A DNA stretch of 64,000 bases from Marchantia polymorpha subsp. ruderalis (GCA_037833965.1 AP031356.1:2750501-2814500); one strand, 5' to 3'. Counted from the first letter of the stretch, positions 11,482 to 23,302 are shown. Notes: a model not told the origin generated them from the sequence alone. Numbers and translations: made by a program.

Positions 11482-13238
11482 CGACGGTTGATACATATCC
11501 TACGTGACTATAGGAGTTGTTTTGCCTTCAGTATGAAGGAGTTGGGTACTTTGATTGGACCCGGCATACGGATAGAGTTGGCTAGTGATACGCCAATCTT
11601 CCGTCGTCCCTATCGATATAGTGATATGGAAAGGGACTTGATTAAGAGTCGGACGTTGGAGTTATTGGAGGCTGGGTTAGTGGAGTTGTCGCATGGTGAG
11701 TATGCTTCAGCCACTGTTATGCCAGCGAAGAAGGATGTACATGGCAACTACACGGATAGGCGGATGTGTGGAGATTACCGTCCTATCAATCGGCAGACGA
11801 AGGCCGATAAGTATGCCATGCCTACACCTGAGGAGATCTTCGATGTGGTGGGACATGCGAAGATTTTTAGTACTTTGGATCTTCGGGCGGGATACCACCA
11901 GTTGCCGATTCGAGAGGAGGACAAGGCCAAGACAGCGTTTTGGGGTGTCAACTCTCACGGCAAGGATTGTTTGTATCAGTGGCGATTCTTACCCTTTGGG
12001 TTGAAGAATGCACCTGCCGAGTTCCAGAGAGTGATGGACAGGATTCTAGCGGGGCTAGATTTTGTCAGATGTTATATTGATGATATCTTGGTGTTTAGCG
12101 ACACGGTGGAGCAACACCAGATACATTTGCAGATTGTGCTTGAGCGGTTGAGGGCTCATGGTCTACGGTTACATCCTGGGAAGTATAGGTTCTTCCAGGA
12201 GAAGGTGGAGTACTTGGGTCATGTGATCTACCCAGGTGGTTTGGGAGTTCAGCAGGCAAAGGTGGAGGCTATTGCACGCATACCTCGTCCAGCGGATGTG
12301 AGTAGAGTTCGTGCATTCATGGGTTTGGCGAACTATTACCGGAGATATGTGAAGGGATTCAGTGCCATAGCGAAGCCTTTGAACCAGTTGCTGAAGTCGG
12401 ATCAGGAGTGGCAATGGGGAGATGAGCAGGAGAGAGCTTTTGTTGAGCTCAAGGCCAGGTTGGTGGCCGCTCCCATCTTGAGGAGACCTATCAGAGGTCG
12501 ACCATACCAGTTGCACACTGATTGGAGTATGTTGGGACTTGGAGCGGTGTTGACGCAGTGTGATGATGAGGGCAAGGAGTTTGTGATTGTGTACGCTAGT
12601 CGTTCGAACAATGCAGCAGAGTCGCGGTATAGTTCGTACGAGGGAGAGTGTTTGGCAGCGGTGTGGGCTGTGGCACACTTCAGGTGTTACTTGTTTGGTA
12701 CGCAGTTTACTCTTGTTACCGATCATCAACCGCTCAAGTGGTTGATGGAGTCTGACAAGCTCACAGGGAAGCTTGCACGGTGGGCTCTCATCTTACAGCA
12801 GTATGACTTTCAGGTGGTGCATAGGCCTGGAGTTGCGAACCTTGATGCCGACGGTTTGAGTCGGAACCCATGCACTAGCCAGGAGGATGACACTGGAGCT
12901 AGGTGGCATGGTGAGGTTGATGAGGAGATGGTGCCCGGTTGGCATGCATCGGCCTTCATGTGTTGGTTTTGTGGGGCCTCTAGCAGTGAGGACCACTTGA
13001 CATCTTACTCTAGTCAGAGAGTAGATAGTCAGTCTTCGGATCCTGAGGTTGAGGATGGTGGTGTGGACCAACGTGATGTTCACGATGATGCGTTGGTGTT
13101 GGAGTTCCTACGGACCAGTATGGTGCCAGGCACAGTGGGTGCCAAGGAGCGAGATCGTGTTCTCCAGAGGGCGAAGAGATATCGATTGGAGGGAGCACAC
13201 GTTCTCCGAGTGTGGGAGGACGGTAGGGTACGGGTAGT
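11482..13238 (+). CDS. E0 Ty3/gypsy pol: reverse transcriptase and RNase H (interrupted)
   Basis: The first residues of the open frame (from 11440) come from the adjoining LTR; element coding starts at 11482. RT motifs follow in order: MPAKKD, a FSTLDLRAGYHQ block, FLPFGLKNAPAEFQ and the catalytic YIDD at 12073-12084. RNase H follows with HTDWS, YEGECLAAVW and VTDHQPL carrying the acidic residues. After a linker the frame is cut by solo LTR A at 13239 and resumes in phase at 36129 with the integrase. No stop or frameshift is seen across the joined frame, so the E0 pol was open when it was split. Gag and protease are lost to the minus-strand LTR or lie beyond it. RT type differs clearly from that of B and C. 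Confidence 0.9.
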
Positions 13239-13284
13239 TGTAATAACCCACTAAAGGCTAAAACTGCAATATAGTGGTAGAAAG

Positions 13285-14554
13285 TGTGGTACCCCACTTT
13301 TGGCAATTTTGAGGAAATTAAAACATTTTTGGAAAACTGTACCCTGGCAGCATTGTAAATAGCCTTCGGTACATCAAAACAGAGTGAATCCGGAAGATCG
13401 CGGGGATTCTCGAGGGATCTTGTAGAATCTGGGATTTGGGGTGCAGCAGTAAGGACAGGCACCACCCTCCCTGCGAGCTCTGCAGTTAGGACCCCTACGA
13501 CGCAAGGCGCAAAACCCGCCTTCGGAGGTTGCGTCCGCGGCGGTAGGGAAATCCTCCCTAATTAGGTCAACCCTCGGGCGCCTTGACCAAGTTAGGGTCC
13601 CGTTGGAAAGAGCTCGACGCACTGATTCCAACGAGTCCAAGAACGCTTGGAACGGATGAGGACTTAGGGAGTTATCACTATTGGAAGAAACGGAGGCGGT
13701 CGCCTACGGCGGAAAGAGTTCGCCACCGGCGTGAATTCCGCCTACGCGGAAGGGGGAATCAAGTTTTGTCCTATGCGCGGACGAAGGCGTTCGCCTGTGC
13801 ACAGGCGAAGTAGGGTTAGGGGAGGCGCGAAGTCCGCCTACGCACAGGCGCTCGCCTGTGCACAGGCACTTCGGCGTCGGCGGGAAATCCGCCTTGGGCC
13901 CTAGAAATGCGCCTTGTGAGGTAGAAAGTGTACGGCGCCTTCCGCGCCAGCGCAGCGCCGCCTACGGCGGAAGAGCCGCCAGAGTAATCAAATCGGTACG
14001 GACGGGACGGGTGGATGCGCTCTTGGACGGACGGAGTTGCGGCGGCGGAAGCGCCGGCGGAGAGACAAGGAACGGACCGACTGGACGGAGACGGCTGACC
14101 ACGGTCAACGCCTTCCGCGCCAGCGCGACGCCGCGCACGGAATTCGCCTGCGCACAGGCGAACGCCTGTGCACAGGAGGATGTTCAAGTTCCGCGCCGGC
14201 GGAGAATCCGCCGAGGCTCCTGCCTGCGCACAGGCAGGAGTTGAACTTTTGTCCGACATGCGGACACACGCGTCAAGGCAGAGGGGGATTGGCCGAGGGG
14301 CGGTACGAACAAGTGTACCGCGCAAGGCGGAAAACTCGCCTTCGGCGCTGCGCCCCCATGTCCGCGGGGTAATACGCTCGCGGAGTTCAAATCCGCCAAT
14401 TCGAGCGTGAGAGTTTAATCGACGACGGCGGAGCGTGAAGCCGCGCGTGAGAGCGAAGACCGTTCCAGCGTACAGCCGGCGCGGCCATCAAGTGAGACGT
14501 TCTTCACGAGCAAGAGCCGACCATGACCTTCGACCGGGCGGCGGAGAACGTCCC
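13285..14554 (+). mobile_element. Truncated 5' LTR of B
   Basis: It matches the first 1,270 bp of the 3' LTR. It stops eleven codons into the LTR-borne ORF and passes directly into gag sequence. The missing part comprises most of the LTR ORF, the TATA box, R/U5, the PBS and the first third of gag. Confidence 0.9.
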
Positions 14555-16385
14555 GAAGAAAAAGGGCACCCGACGAGTGACTACGGACAGAGCGCCGGGA
14601 GACATAGCCTCGAAGATGGAGACCCTTGTGAAGGACTTCGCCGATCTCAAGGTTCAAGTGGTAGGCGGGCATGATCGCCGAAAATCATCCGGGAGAGTGC
14701 GAGCGAACTTATGGTGTACTACGTGCGGGGCGGTGGGACATGCAAACACCGAGTGCCTTACCACCCGCCCGTCATATCCAGTCAACGCAGTAGAGTGGGC
14801 ACAACCGTACTATGGAGAGCAACCCCAGTACTATGGAGAGGCTAGCGAAGAGACAGCCTACGCCGTCCAGTCGGTTCCTGCCCCTACTGCAGTTTCAGCA
14901 ATGCAAGTCCCACGATATATTCCGGTGGATCGGGCCACTACAGTACCCGTGAGGCGGAGAGCACCTCCAGGGACGTTTGACCCACCGCCACCGCAAGCTT
15001 GTTATAATTGCGGGGAAGTTGGACACTTCTCACCGCAGTGTCCCCATCCAAAAAGGCGAAACGATTATGCTCCGACATGTAGTAATTGCAAGAAGACCGG
15101 GCATACTGCGCCAGAGTGTGATCAGCCACCAATCCCTCGGCCAGCGGTACGATTTGTGAACACTTGTGCCAAGGAGGACGTCCAAGTTAACCAGGTCGAA
15201 GTAGGTTCAGACGGGGATGACGAAGACGAAGAATGGCCGGCGGAAGAGGTTATGTGCGCACGGGTCGAAACTCGTAGTTCCAAGAAATCGAAGGAGCAAG
15301 AGCGTGACACTCGCAAGCACGAACGGAGAACCGACGACCGGACGGGAAAAGGGAAGGAGAAGACATCCAGCAAGTCCGACTTGCGACCTGCACGGAAGTC
15401 TTCGGCTACGCGAGAGGCACCAGCAGTGCGCCCCCAGACAGCAACCGAGGACGAGCCAGTACGCTTGCTGAAACGGGACTATGCTCCGGATATCCGCAAC
15501 GAGGTAACCAACCTGTTGAAGGAAGCGATCCGCACTCAAAAAGACCCACAGCGGCCAGACTTGACATCCTCCCTTGGGGCGAAGTTGGCAGCCACCGTGG
15601 AACCTCGCAGAGCGCCGCCGCAGACCCCGGCGACCCAACGCGCCCACTATGACTTGGTCGAAGATCTCGGGAGTCGAAAAGTGAACATCACGTTCAAGCA
15701 GCTCTTGGAGGACAATAAGACGTATCGGAGAATGTTGATGCTTTCGCTACGGCATCCGCGGAAGCCGCGCGCATCCACCTCCTCTCAAGTATATCAAGTG
15801 GAGAGCGAAGACCAAGGGCCACCAGAGATCGATGTGGAAATAGCAGGGTGTTGTGTACGCAGGGTGCCAATCGACTCTGGATCAGGAGTCAACATAATGA
15901 CGGAGGATACCGCGAGAGCCTTGGGGTTCAGTCAATACGAACCCTGGAAGCGTGTGTTGAGATTAGCGGATCAGACGCGGAGAATGCCTGCAGGTATGCT
16001 GCGCAATGTCAAGACAATCATCGGGGGTGCGGACTTTCGGTTGACGTATATCATCCTTCAACCGATGATGAAGCAGGGCTATGACGTTCTGCTCGGGCGA
16101 CCATGGCTATATGGCGCACAAGTCAGATGTGATTGGCGAAGGCATCGCCTTAAGTTTCCCCATCCTTCGGAACCGACCAAAACCATTACGGTGCCCTGGA
16201 ATAGGGTCAGACACGAAGGAGAGACCCCATCGACAAGTGCAGGTTACACATCGGGCGGGGACAGTGAGTCGACCGCGCGATCGGATTCCAGTGGTACCAA
16301 ATCCGATTATTTCGTGGGATTCGTTGCCTGCTGTTCGGTGGGAGAAGAAGAAGAGCCGGAAGCTATTCAGCCGGAAGACGAATAG
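14523..16385 (+). CDS. B gag-protease remnant fused in frame to the LTR-ORF start
   Basis: The first 11 codons are the start of the LTR-borne ORF (MTFDRAAENVP). From codon 12 the sequence is gag of the C type, joined at gag residue about 336, and the frame stays open. The capsid-like domain is missing. Retained parts are three CCHC zinc knuckles (near 14718-14760, 15000-15045 and 15078-15120), basic and acidic linkers, and a retroviral-type aspartic protease with DSGSG and, later, VLLGRPW. The frame ends at TAG 16383-16385, followed by CAATTA. Whether the fused protein is made is unknown. Confidence 0.85.
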   Translation: MTFDRAAENVPKKKGTRRVTTDRAPGDIASKMETLVKDFADLKVQVVGGHDRRKSSGRVRANLWCTTCGAVGHANTECLTTRPSYPVNAVEWAQPYYGEQPQYYGEASEETAYAVQSVPAPTAVSAMQVPRYIPVDRATTVPVRRRAPPGTFDPPPPQACYNCGEVGHFSPQCPHPKRRNDYAPTCSNCKKTGHTAPECDQPPIPRPAVRFVNTCAKEDVQVNQVEVGSDGDDEDEEWPAEEVMCARVETRSSKKSKEQERDTRKHERRTDDRTGKGKEKTSSKSDLRPARKSSATREAPAVRPQTATEDEPVRLLKRDYAPDIRNEVTNLLKEAIRTQKDPQRPDLTSSLGAKLAATVEPRRAPPQTPATQRAHYDLVEDLGSRKVNITFKQLLEDNKTYRRMLMLSLRHPRKPRASTSSQVYQVESEDQGPPEIDVEIAGCCVRRVPIDSGSGVNIMTEDTARALGFSQYEPWKRVLRLADQTRRMPAGMLRNVKTIIGGADFRLTYIILQPMMKQGYDVLLGRPWLYGAQVRCDWRRHRLKFPHPSEPTKTITVPWNRVRHEGETPSTSAGYTSGGDSESTARSDSSGTKSDYFVGFVACCSVGEEEEPEAIQPEDE

Positions 16386-16391
16386 CAATTA
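16383..16391 (+). promoter_or_regulatory. Leaky-stop readthrough signal between gag and pol of B
   Basis: TAG-CAA-TTA separates gag from pol, which continue in the same frame. This fits the CAR-YYA context known for tobamovirus readthrough. It is identical in C. Confidence 0.75.
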
Positions 16392-19226
16392 ACTGTGGGA
16401 CTGGGGAGGAGTGAGACGAGTCACACCGAGGGCATTGTCGACCCTAGTGACTGTCACGAAGTACAACTCAGTCCCGACAAGTGCTTGAAGGTATCAAGCG
16501 CAGTGAGAGGAGACGAGCTAAGGAAAGTACAGGCATTCCTTAGCCATTATGTCGACGTCTTCGCCTGGAAGATCGAAGACATGAAGGGGATACCTGCACG
16601 GTATGGGGAACACCGTATCGATTTACTGGACGACTCAGTACCCATACGACAGCGCCAGTATCGCCTCAACCCGAAATACTCCTTGCTAGTTAAGGAGGAG
16701 ATAGATAAGTACTTGAGTGCTGGTATTATTTACCCTGTGCTCAGCAGTGAGTGGGTGTCGCCGATTGTTATCGTACCCAAGAAGTTGACGGGTAAGATAC
16801 GAGTGTGTCAGGATTTCCGGAAGTTGAATGCAGCAACACGCAAGGATCATCACCCGTTACCATTCACGGATGCCATTCTAGACCATGTCGCAGGACATGA
16901 ATGTTATAGCTTCCTGGATGGGTTCTCAGGTTACAATCAGGTGTCTATCCGGGAACAGGACAAGGATAAAACTACGTTCACAACCGACTGGGGAACTTAC
17001 GCATACCACAAGATGCCCTTCGGTCTGTGCAACGCGCCTGCCACCTTTCAACGGATGATGACCAATATCTTCCAGGAACAACTGAGGAAGTTCCTGGAAA
17101 TATTCATAGATGACTTCTGTGTCTTTGGGAAGCGGTCTGAACACCTAAGTCACTTGAAGCAGACCTTCGATAAATGTAGAGAGAGCAGTTTATCACTGCA
17201 TCCCGAGAAGTGCTTTTTCTTTATGACTAGTGGGATCTTGTTGGGTCATCGGGTCTCGGCAGACGGCATTGCGGTGGACATCGAGAAGGTCAAGGTTATA
17301 CTCGAGCTTGAGCCACCCACGAATCTAAGAGAGCTGCGAGCATTCCTGGGTCATGTGGGCTACTACCGAAGATTCATACACCTGTATGCAATACTGGCGG
17401 CGGACCTGACCAAGTTGTTGAAGAAGGACGAGCCTTATGCTTGGGGTGCGAACCAGCAGTCAGCATTTGAGGCTCTTAAAGCGAAACTCACGACTGCTCC
17501 CGTACTAAGGAGTCCAGACTGGAATCGACCATTCCATGTTTACGTTGACACATCTGCATTCGCCATCGGTGTAGTACTGAGTCAAAAGGATGACAACAAA
17601 AAAGACTACCCGATCTACTTCGCGAGCCGACAGCTGTCCCTAGCAGAGCGGAAGTACACCACGACGGAGAGAGAAGCGTTGGGGATGGTGTACTCCTGTA
17701 AAAAGTTCCGTCACTACCTAATCTGCTACGAGTTTGTGTTCCATGTGGACCACTACGCATTGCAACACCTAGTCAAGAAAGCCGACCTATCCGGTCGGGT
17801 CGCCAGGTGGGTGTTGTTACTACAAGAGTTCACCTACACAGTCCAGACCAGGAAAGGGGTGCACCACGAAAATGCGGATTACTTGTCCCGATTATGGACC
17901 CAGCCGACAGAGGAGGAATTGGTGGACGATTTTCCAGATGAAGAGTTATTTCAGTTGTCTGCAGGACATGAGTCCCGCTATGCTGACCTGTATCGATATC
18001 TGCTAACCCTCCAGTGTCCCGAAGGCATGGATTTGGAACAGCGAACTGTCTTTATTCATAAGGCAGGCCCGTATCAACTCCAGCAGGGGGTTTTGTTCAA
18101 GAAGATGGCAGATGAGCGCTTATGCAGATGCCTGGAGGAATCAGAGGTACCAAGAATAGTGAGTGCGATGCATACAGAGGAGGCGGGTGGACACTATGCC
18201 ACCAGGAACACGGTCACAAAGATTCTAAATGCGGGGTATTGGTGGCCGACCATGTTTAAGGATGTTCTCGATTACATCCGCAAGTGCGACAGTTGCCAGA
18301 GGACGGGGAGACCGACGCCTACAACACGCTGGCCCCTGACTCCCATCATGCCTCTAGCACCTTTCGAAAAGTGGGGCATTGACTTTGTAGGGCCGATACA
18401 ACCAGTGACTAGAAGTACACGAAGGCGCTACATTCTGGTAGCAACGGACTACGCCACCAAAATGGTAGAGGCCAGGGCCACCAGAAGAGATGATGCTGCC
18501 ACAGTGGCAGCCTTCTTGTTTGAGTCGATCATCACACGCTACGGATGTCCCTTAGAGCTAGTCAGCGACCGGGGCACGCATTTTCTGAATCAGATCATCG
18601 AAGATCTGACACGGTATTTCCACATCAAGCACCGGAAGACTACTCCATACAATCCCAAGGCAAATGGACTGACGGAGAAGTCCAATGGTCTGCTGTGTAA
18701 AATACTACTCAAGGTCACGGTGAATCACGCTCACGACTGGGATACGAAGCTAGCAGCCGCTCTATGGGCGTACCGGACAGCTGAGAAGATCACGACCAAA
18801 CAGACACCATACTTTCTGGTGTATGGGCAACACCCGATCCTCCCGATCGAATTTGAAGTACCCACCCAACGAACGTTGGATTTGCAGAGGATGGGCGCAG
18901 AGGAGAGTCAGCTCTACAGGTTACAGGAGGTCACGCTGCTGGATGAGAGGAGACGAGACGCCGAGGATGGCACTAGGAAAATTCAGCTCCGCCGAAAGGA
19001 GAGATACGATAAAAAGATCAAACCGGTACTCCTGCAGGCGGGTGATTTGGCATTGCTCTACGACAGCAGGCATGCCAGATTCCCAGGCAAACTGCACCTA
19101 AGATGGATGGGACCTTACAGGGTTGTCGAAGTCTTCCCGAATGGATCCATCCAACTTGCGGACCTGGCCGGCGATTTGTTAGGCACCCGAGTGAACGGGT
19201 GGCGATTGAAGAAATACCACATGTGA
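16386..19226 (+). CDS. B pol: RT, RNase H, integrase (OTA type)
   Basis: It is read in the gag frame after the TAG; there is no ATG at its start, so it depends on readthrough. RT motifs: KIRVCQDFRKLN, FLDGFSGYNQ, MPFGLCNAPATFQ and FIDD as the catalytic box. RNase H: VYVDTSAFAIG, TEREALGMVY and HVDHYALQH. Integrase: an HHCC finger (GGHYATRN ... CDSCQRTG), then D (GIDFVGP), D (VSDRGTHF) and E (PKANGLTEKS), and a GPY-type end (WMGPYRVVEV). No chromodomain follows; the protein ends NGWRLKKYHM. The DHHPLPFTD and FLDGFSGY signatures place it near Athila/Tat. The frame is intact and nearly identical to that of C. Confidence 0.92.
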   Translation, partial: QLTVGLGRSETSHTEGIVDPSDCHEVQLSPDKCLKVSSAVRGDELRKVQAFLSHYVDVFAWKIEDMKGIPARYGEHRIDLLDDSVPIRQRQYRLNPKYSLLVKEEIDKYLSAGIIYPVLSSEWVSPIVIVPKKLTGKIRVCQDFRKLNAATRKDHHPLPFTDAILDHVAGHECYSFLDGFSGYNQVSIREQDKDKTTFTTDWGTYAYHKMPFGLCNAPATFQRMMTNIFQEQLRKFLEIFIDDFCVFGKRSEHLSHLKQTFDKCRESSLSLHPEKCFFFMTSGILLGHRVSADGIAVDIEKVKVILELEPPTNLRELRAFLGHVGYYRRFIHLYAILAADLTKLLKKDEPYAWGANQQSAFEALKAKLTTAPVLRSPDWNRPFHVYVDTSAFAIGVVLSQKDDNKKDYPIYFASRQLSLAERKYTTTEREALGMVYSCKKFRHYLICYEFVFHVDHYALQHLVKKADLSGRVARWVLLLQEFTYTVQTRKGVHHENADYLSRLWTQPTEEELVDDFPDEELFQLSAGHESRYADLYRYLLTLQCPEGMDLEQRTVFIHKAGPYQLQQGVLFKKMADERLCRCLEESEVPRIVSAMHTEEAGGHYATRNTVTKILNAGYWWPTMFKDVLDYIRKCDSCQRTGRPTPTTRWPLTPIMPLAPFEKWGIDFVGPIQPVTRSTRRRYILVATDYATKMVEARATRRDDAATVAAFLFESIITRYGCPLELVSDRGTHFLNQIIEDLTRYFHIKHRKTTPYNPKANGLTEKSNGLLCKILLKVTVNHAHDWDTKLAAALWAYRTAEKITTKQTPYFLVYGQHPILPIEFEVPTQRTLDLQRMGAEESQLYRLQEVTLLDERRRDAEDGTRKIQLRRKERYDKKIKPVLLQAGDLALLYDSRHARFPGKLHLRWMGPYRVVEVFPNGSIQLADLAGDLLGTRVNGWRLKKYHM

Positions 19227-19248
19227 GTGTTCGCGTGGGCGCTCACAA

Positions 19249-19263
19249 TTGAGGAGGGGAGCA
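19249..19263 (+). other. Polypurine tract of B
   Basis: TTGAGGAGGGGAGCA directly precedes the TGTGG start of the 3' LTR, the expected place for plus-strand priming. Confidence 0.75.
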
Positions 19264-21713
19264 TGTGGTACCCCACTTTTGGCAATTTTGAGGAAATTAA
19301 AACATTTTTGGAAAACTGTACCCTGGCAGCATTGTAAATAGCCTTCGGTACATCAAAACAGAGTGAATCCGGAAGATCGCGGGGATTCTCGAGGGATCTT
19401 GTAGAATCTGGGATTTGGGGTGCAGCAGTAAGGACAGGCACCACCCTCCCTGCGAGCTCTGCAGTTAGGACCCCTACGACGCAAGGCGCAAAACCCGCCT
19501 TCGGAGGTTGCGTCCGCGGCGGTAGGGAAATCCTCCCTAATTAGGTCAACCCTCGGGCGCCTTGACCAAGTTAGGGTCCCGTTGGAAAGAGCTCGACGCA
19601 CTGATTCCAACGAGTCCAAGAACGCTTGGAACGGATGAGGACTTAGGGAGTTATCACTATTGGAAGAAACGGAGGCGGTCGCCTACGGCGGAAAGAGTTC
19701 GCCACCGGCGCGAATTCCGCCTACGCGGAAGGGGGAATCAAGTTTTGTCCTATGCGCGGACGAAGGCGTTCGCCTGTGCACAGGCGAAGTAGGGTTAGGG
19801 GAGGCGCGAAGTCCGCCTACGCACAGGCGCTCGCCTGTGCACAGGCACTTCGGCGTCGGCGGGAAATCCGCCTTGGGCCCTAGAAATGCGCCTTGTGAGG
19901 TAGAAAGTGTACGGCGCCTTCCGCGCCAGCGCAGCGCCGCCTACGGCGGAAGAGCCGCCAGAGTAATCAAATCGGTACGGACGGGACGGGTGGATGCGCT
20001 CTTGGACGGACGGAGTTGCGGCGGCGGAAGCGCCGGCGGAGAGACAAGGAACGGACCGACTGGACGGAGACGGCTGACCACGGTCAACGCCTTCCGCGCC
20101 AGCGCGACGCCGCGCACGGAATTCGCCTGCGCACAGGCGAACGCCTGTGCATAGGAGGATGTTCAAGTTCCGCGCCGGCGGAGAATCCGCCGAGGCTCCT
20201 GCCTGCGCACAGGCAGGAGTTGAACTTTTGTCCGACATGCGGACACACGCGTCAAGGCAGAGGGGGACTGGCCGAGGGGCGGTACGAACAAGTGTACCGC
20301 GCAAGGCGGAAAACTCGCCTTCGGCGCTGCGCCCCCATGTCCGCGGGGTAATACGCTCGCGGAGTTCAAATCCGCCAATTCGAGCGTGAGAGTTTAATCG
20401 ACGACGGCGGAGCGTGAAGCCGCGCGTGAGAGCGAAGACCGTTCCAGCGTACAGCCGGCGCGGCCATCAAGTGAGACGTTCTTCACGAGCAAGAGCCGAC
20501 CATGACCTTCGACCGGGCGGCGGAGAACGTCCCATTCTTGAATTCGCGATTCCAATCTCTTGTGCGCGCTGCGCGCATCCATCTGCTGGCTGCGGAACAT
20601 TCTCGACGTCGTCGCACAGGAGATTTCTTGTTGATTGAGGGAGAAGTGAATGCGCGTGATTTGGAATTGAGGGCGATTAGAGTTTGCCGAGAGAGAAAGA
20701 AGCCCGGGCGGTGCGGAAGTAGAATGAGCGGGCGAGCGAACCCCAGGAACGCAATGACGAGACCGAGCAGATTGCGGATGGTGCCACTTCGCCTACCACA
20801 GAACGGGCTGCGCGCTTTCGAGGAGCGCTTAATAGCAAGAAAGCTCGATTTCTTGCTATGGGGATGGAACTACATCTGTGCGAATATGGTGCGCGAGTGG
20901 CTAGAGCCACAGGGACCACCCTCGCGCGGATTGCGTCCGCATGTTGACCGGTGGACAGTCCAAGATTGGGCGCAGGCGTTGGGAAGATGTGCTGGCATGC
21001 CAGGGCATCTCCTTTTCGACAGTGAGAGCATCAAGGTGACCAAGCAGGAAGAGGCGCAATTTGTGGAGCTGTTCAAGACCGGGAGGTCTACCAAGAATGG
21101 GTACAGGACCCGTGATTACAAGGATCGATTTCGCCGGACTTTGTCCGCGGCGCTGATGCAATTACTGCAGCCGCACCGCGCCTGCTACATCACATTATGG
21201 CAGGTCTCTTTTGTGGAGTGCGTCATCGAGGGAACTCCAATTCACTGGGCGAGCATCCTGCACAGGGTGATGCGACAGCACGCGTTTGAGGAGAAGGGGG
21301 GAACTCTAAACCATCTTTCTCCTTTCCTCATCAATTTTTATCGACAGCGGAATTGTTTGACAGCGGCGGAGCTTGAACATTTTCCGCCATTGTCCATCGA
21401 CCATCCCGGGAAGTATGTGCGGGAGAATGAGGTCGACACTGATGCAGAGGAGTCACCGACTTCTACCCCATCAAGGCGGAGGGACGAAGGGAGACACACT
21501 CCTGCAGCACGAGTGCCGCGGAAGCGGCGATGGAGGGAAGAGTCTGAAGAGGAGCAGCATCAAGAACCCTCTGCTCCCATTCGACCGCGGCCGTTGTGCG
21601 AGCCATACAGCCGGCCGAAGCAGAAGGCACGCAGACTGGTGTTACCAGCCGACAGTGCGGACACGGCGACGATTGCGACGGAGAAAGGAAGTGCGTCGCC
21701 AGAGAAGCATGAG

Positions 21714-23280
21714 TGTGGTACCCCACTTTTGGCAATTTTGAGGAAATTAAAACATTTTTGGAAAACTGTACCCTGGCAGCATTGTAAATAGCCTTCGGTA
21801 CATCAAAACAGAGTGAATCCGGAAGATCGCGGGGATTCTCGAGGGATCTTGTAGAATCTGGGATTTGGGGTGCCGCAGTAAGGACAGGCACCACCCTCCC
21901 TGCGAGCTCCGCAGTTAGGATCTCTACGACGCAAGGCGCAAAACCCGCCTTCGGAGGTTGCGTCCGCGGCTGTAGGGAAACCCCCGTAATTAGGTCAACC
22001 CTCGGGCGCCTTGACCAAGTTAGGATCCCGGTGGAAAGAGCTCGACGCGCTGATTCCAACGAGCCCAAGAACGCTTGGATCGGACGAGGACTTAGGGAGT
22101 TATCGCTACTGGAAGAAACGGAGGCGGTCGCCTATGGCGGAAGGAGTTCGCCACCGGCGCGAATTCCGCCTACGCGGAAGGGGGATTCAAGTTTTGTCCT
22201 ATGCACGGACGAAGGCGTTCGCCTGTGCACAGGCGAAGTAGGGTTAGGGAAGGCGCGAAGTCCGCCTACGCACAGGCAAATGCGCCTGTGCACAGGCACT
22301 TCGGCGTCGGCGGAAAAACCGCCTTGGGCCCTATAAATGCGCCTTGTGAGGTAGAAAGTGTACGGCGCCTTCCGCGCCAGCGCAGCGCCGCGTACGTCGG
22401 AAGAGCCGCCAGAGTAATCCAATCGGTACGGACCATGCGGACGGCCCGGGTGGATGCGCTCTTGGACGGACGGAGTTGCGGCGGCGGAAGCGCCGACGGA
22501 GAGACAAGGAACGGACAGACTGGACGGAGACGGCTGACCACGGTCAACGCCTTCCGCGCCAGCGCAGCGCCGCGGACGGAATTCGCCTGCGCACAGGCGA
22601 ACGCCTGTGCACAGGAGGATGAAGTTCCGCACCGGCGGAGGATCCGCCGAGGCTCCTGCCTGCGCACAGGCAGGAGTTGAATTTTTGTCCGACATGCGGA
22701 CACACGCGTCAAGGCAGAAGGAGATTGGCCGAGGGGCGGTACGAACAAGTGTACCGCGCAAGGCGGAAAACTCGCCTTCGGCGCTACGCCCCCATGTCCG
22801 GAGGGTGACACGCTCGCGGAGTTCAAATCCGCCAATTCGAGCGTGAGAGTTTAATCGACGACGGCGGAGCGTGAAGCCGCGCGTGAGAGCGAAGACCGTT
22901 CCAGCGTACAGCCGGCGCGGCCATCAAGTGAGACGTTCTTCACGACCAAGAGCCGACCATGACCTTCGACCGGGCGGCGGAGAGCGTCCCATTCTTGAAT
23001 TCGCGATTCCAATCTCTTGTGCGCGCTGCGCGCATCCATCTGCTGGCTGCGGAGCATTCTCGACGTCGTGGCACAGGAGATTTCTTGTTGATTGAGGGAG
23101 AAGTGAGTGCGCTCCGAGTGGACACTTGCAGTATTTCTGGGAGTGACAGTCGCCTGAGAATTCAAACTCCTCAATAGTCTGTTAAAACGTGACACTTTGT
23201 ACCCTGTGTGTTCCTCTGTCCCTGTGGGTTCGACCTTTCTACCACTATATTGCAGTTTTAGCCTTTAGTGGGTTATTACA
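21714..23280 (+). mobile_element. Short (ORF-less) 5' LTR of C
   Basis: It consists of the first 1,385 or so bases and the last 180 or so bases of the full-length LTR. The intervening 3.8 kb, including nearly all of the ORF, the usual TATA box and most of R/U5, is missing. The break lies in GAGTGCGC, which occurs at both edges in the long LTR. The start of the LTR ORF remains as a 72-codon frame (22959-23177). Confidence 0.9.
22332..22338 (+). promoter_or_regulatory. Candidate replacement TATA box in C LTR
   Basis: TATAAAT occurs here and at 29695-29701 in the 3' LTR. The corresponding position in B (near 13904 and 19883) and in the solo LTR (near 796) reads TAGAAAT. The long LTR's TATA box is deleted in C, so this is the best visible core promoter. 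Confidence 0.5.
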
Positions 23281-23302
23281 TAAGAAGCCGACAACTTCTT
23301 TT

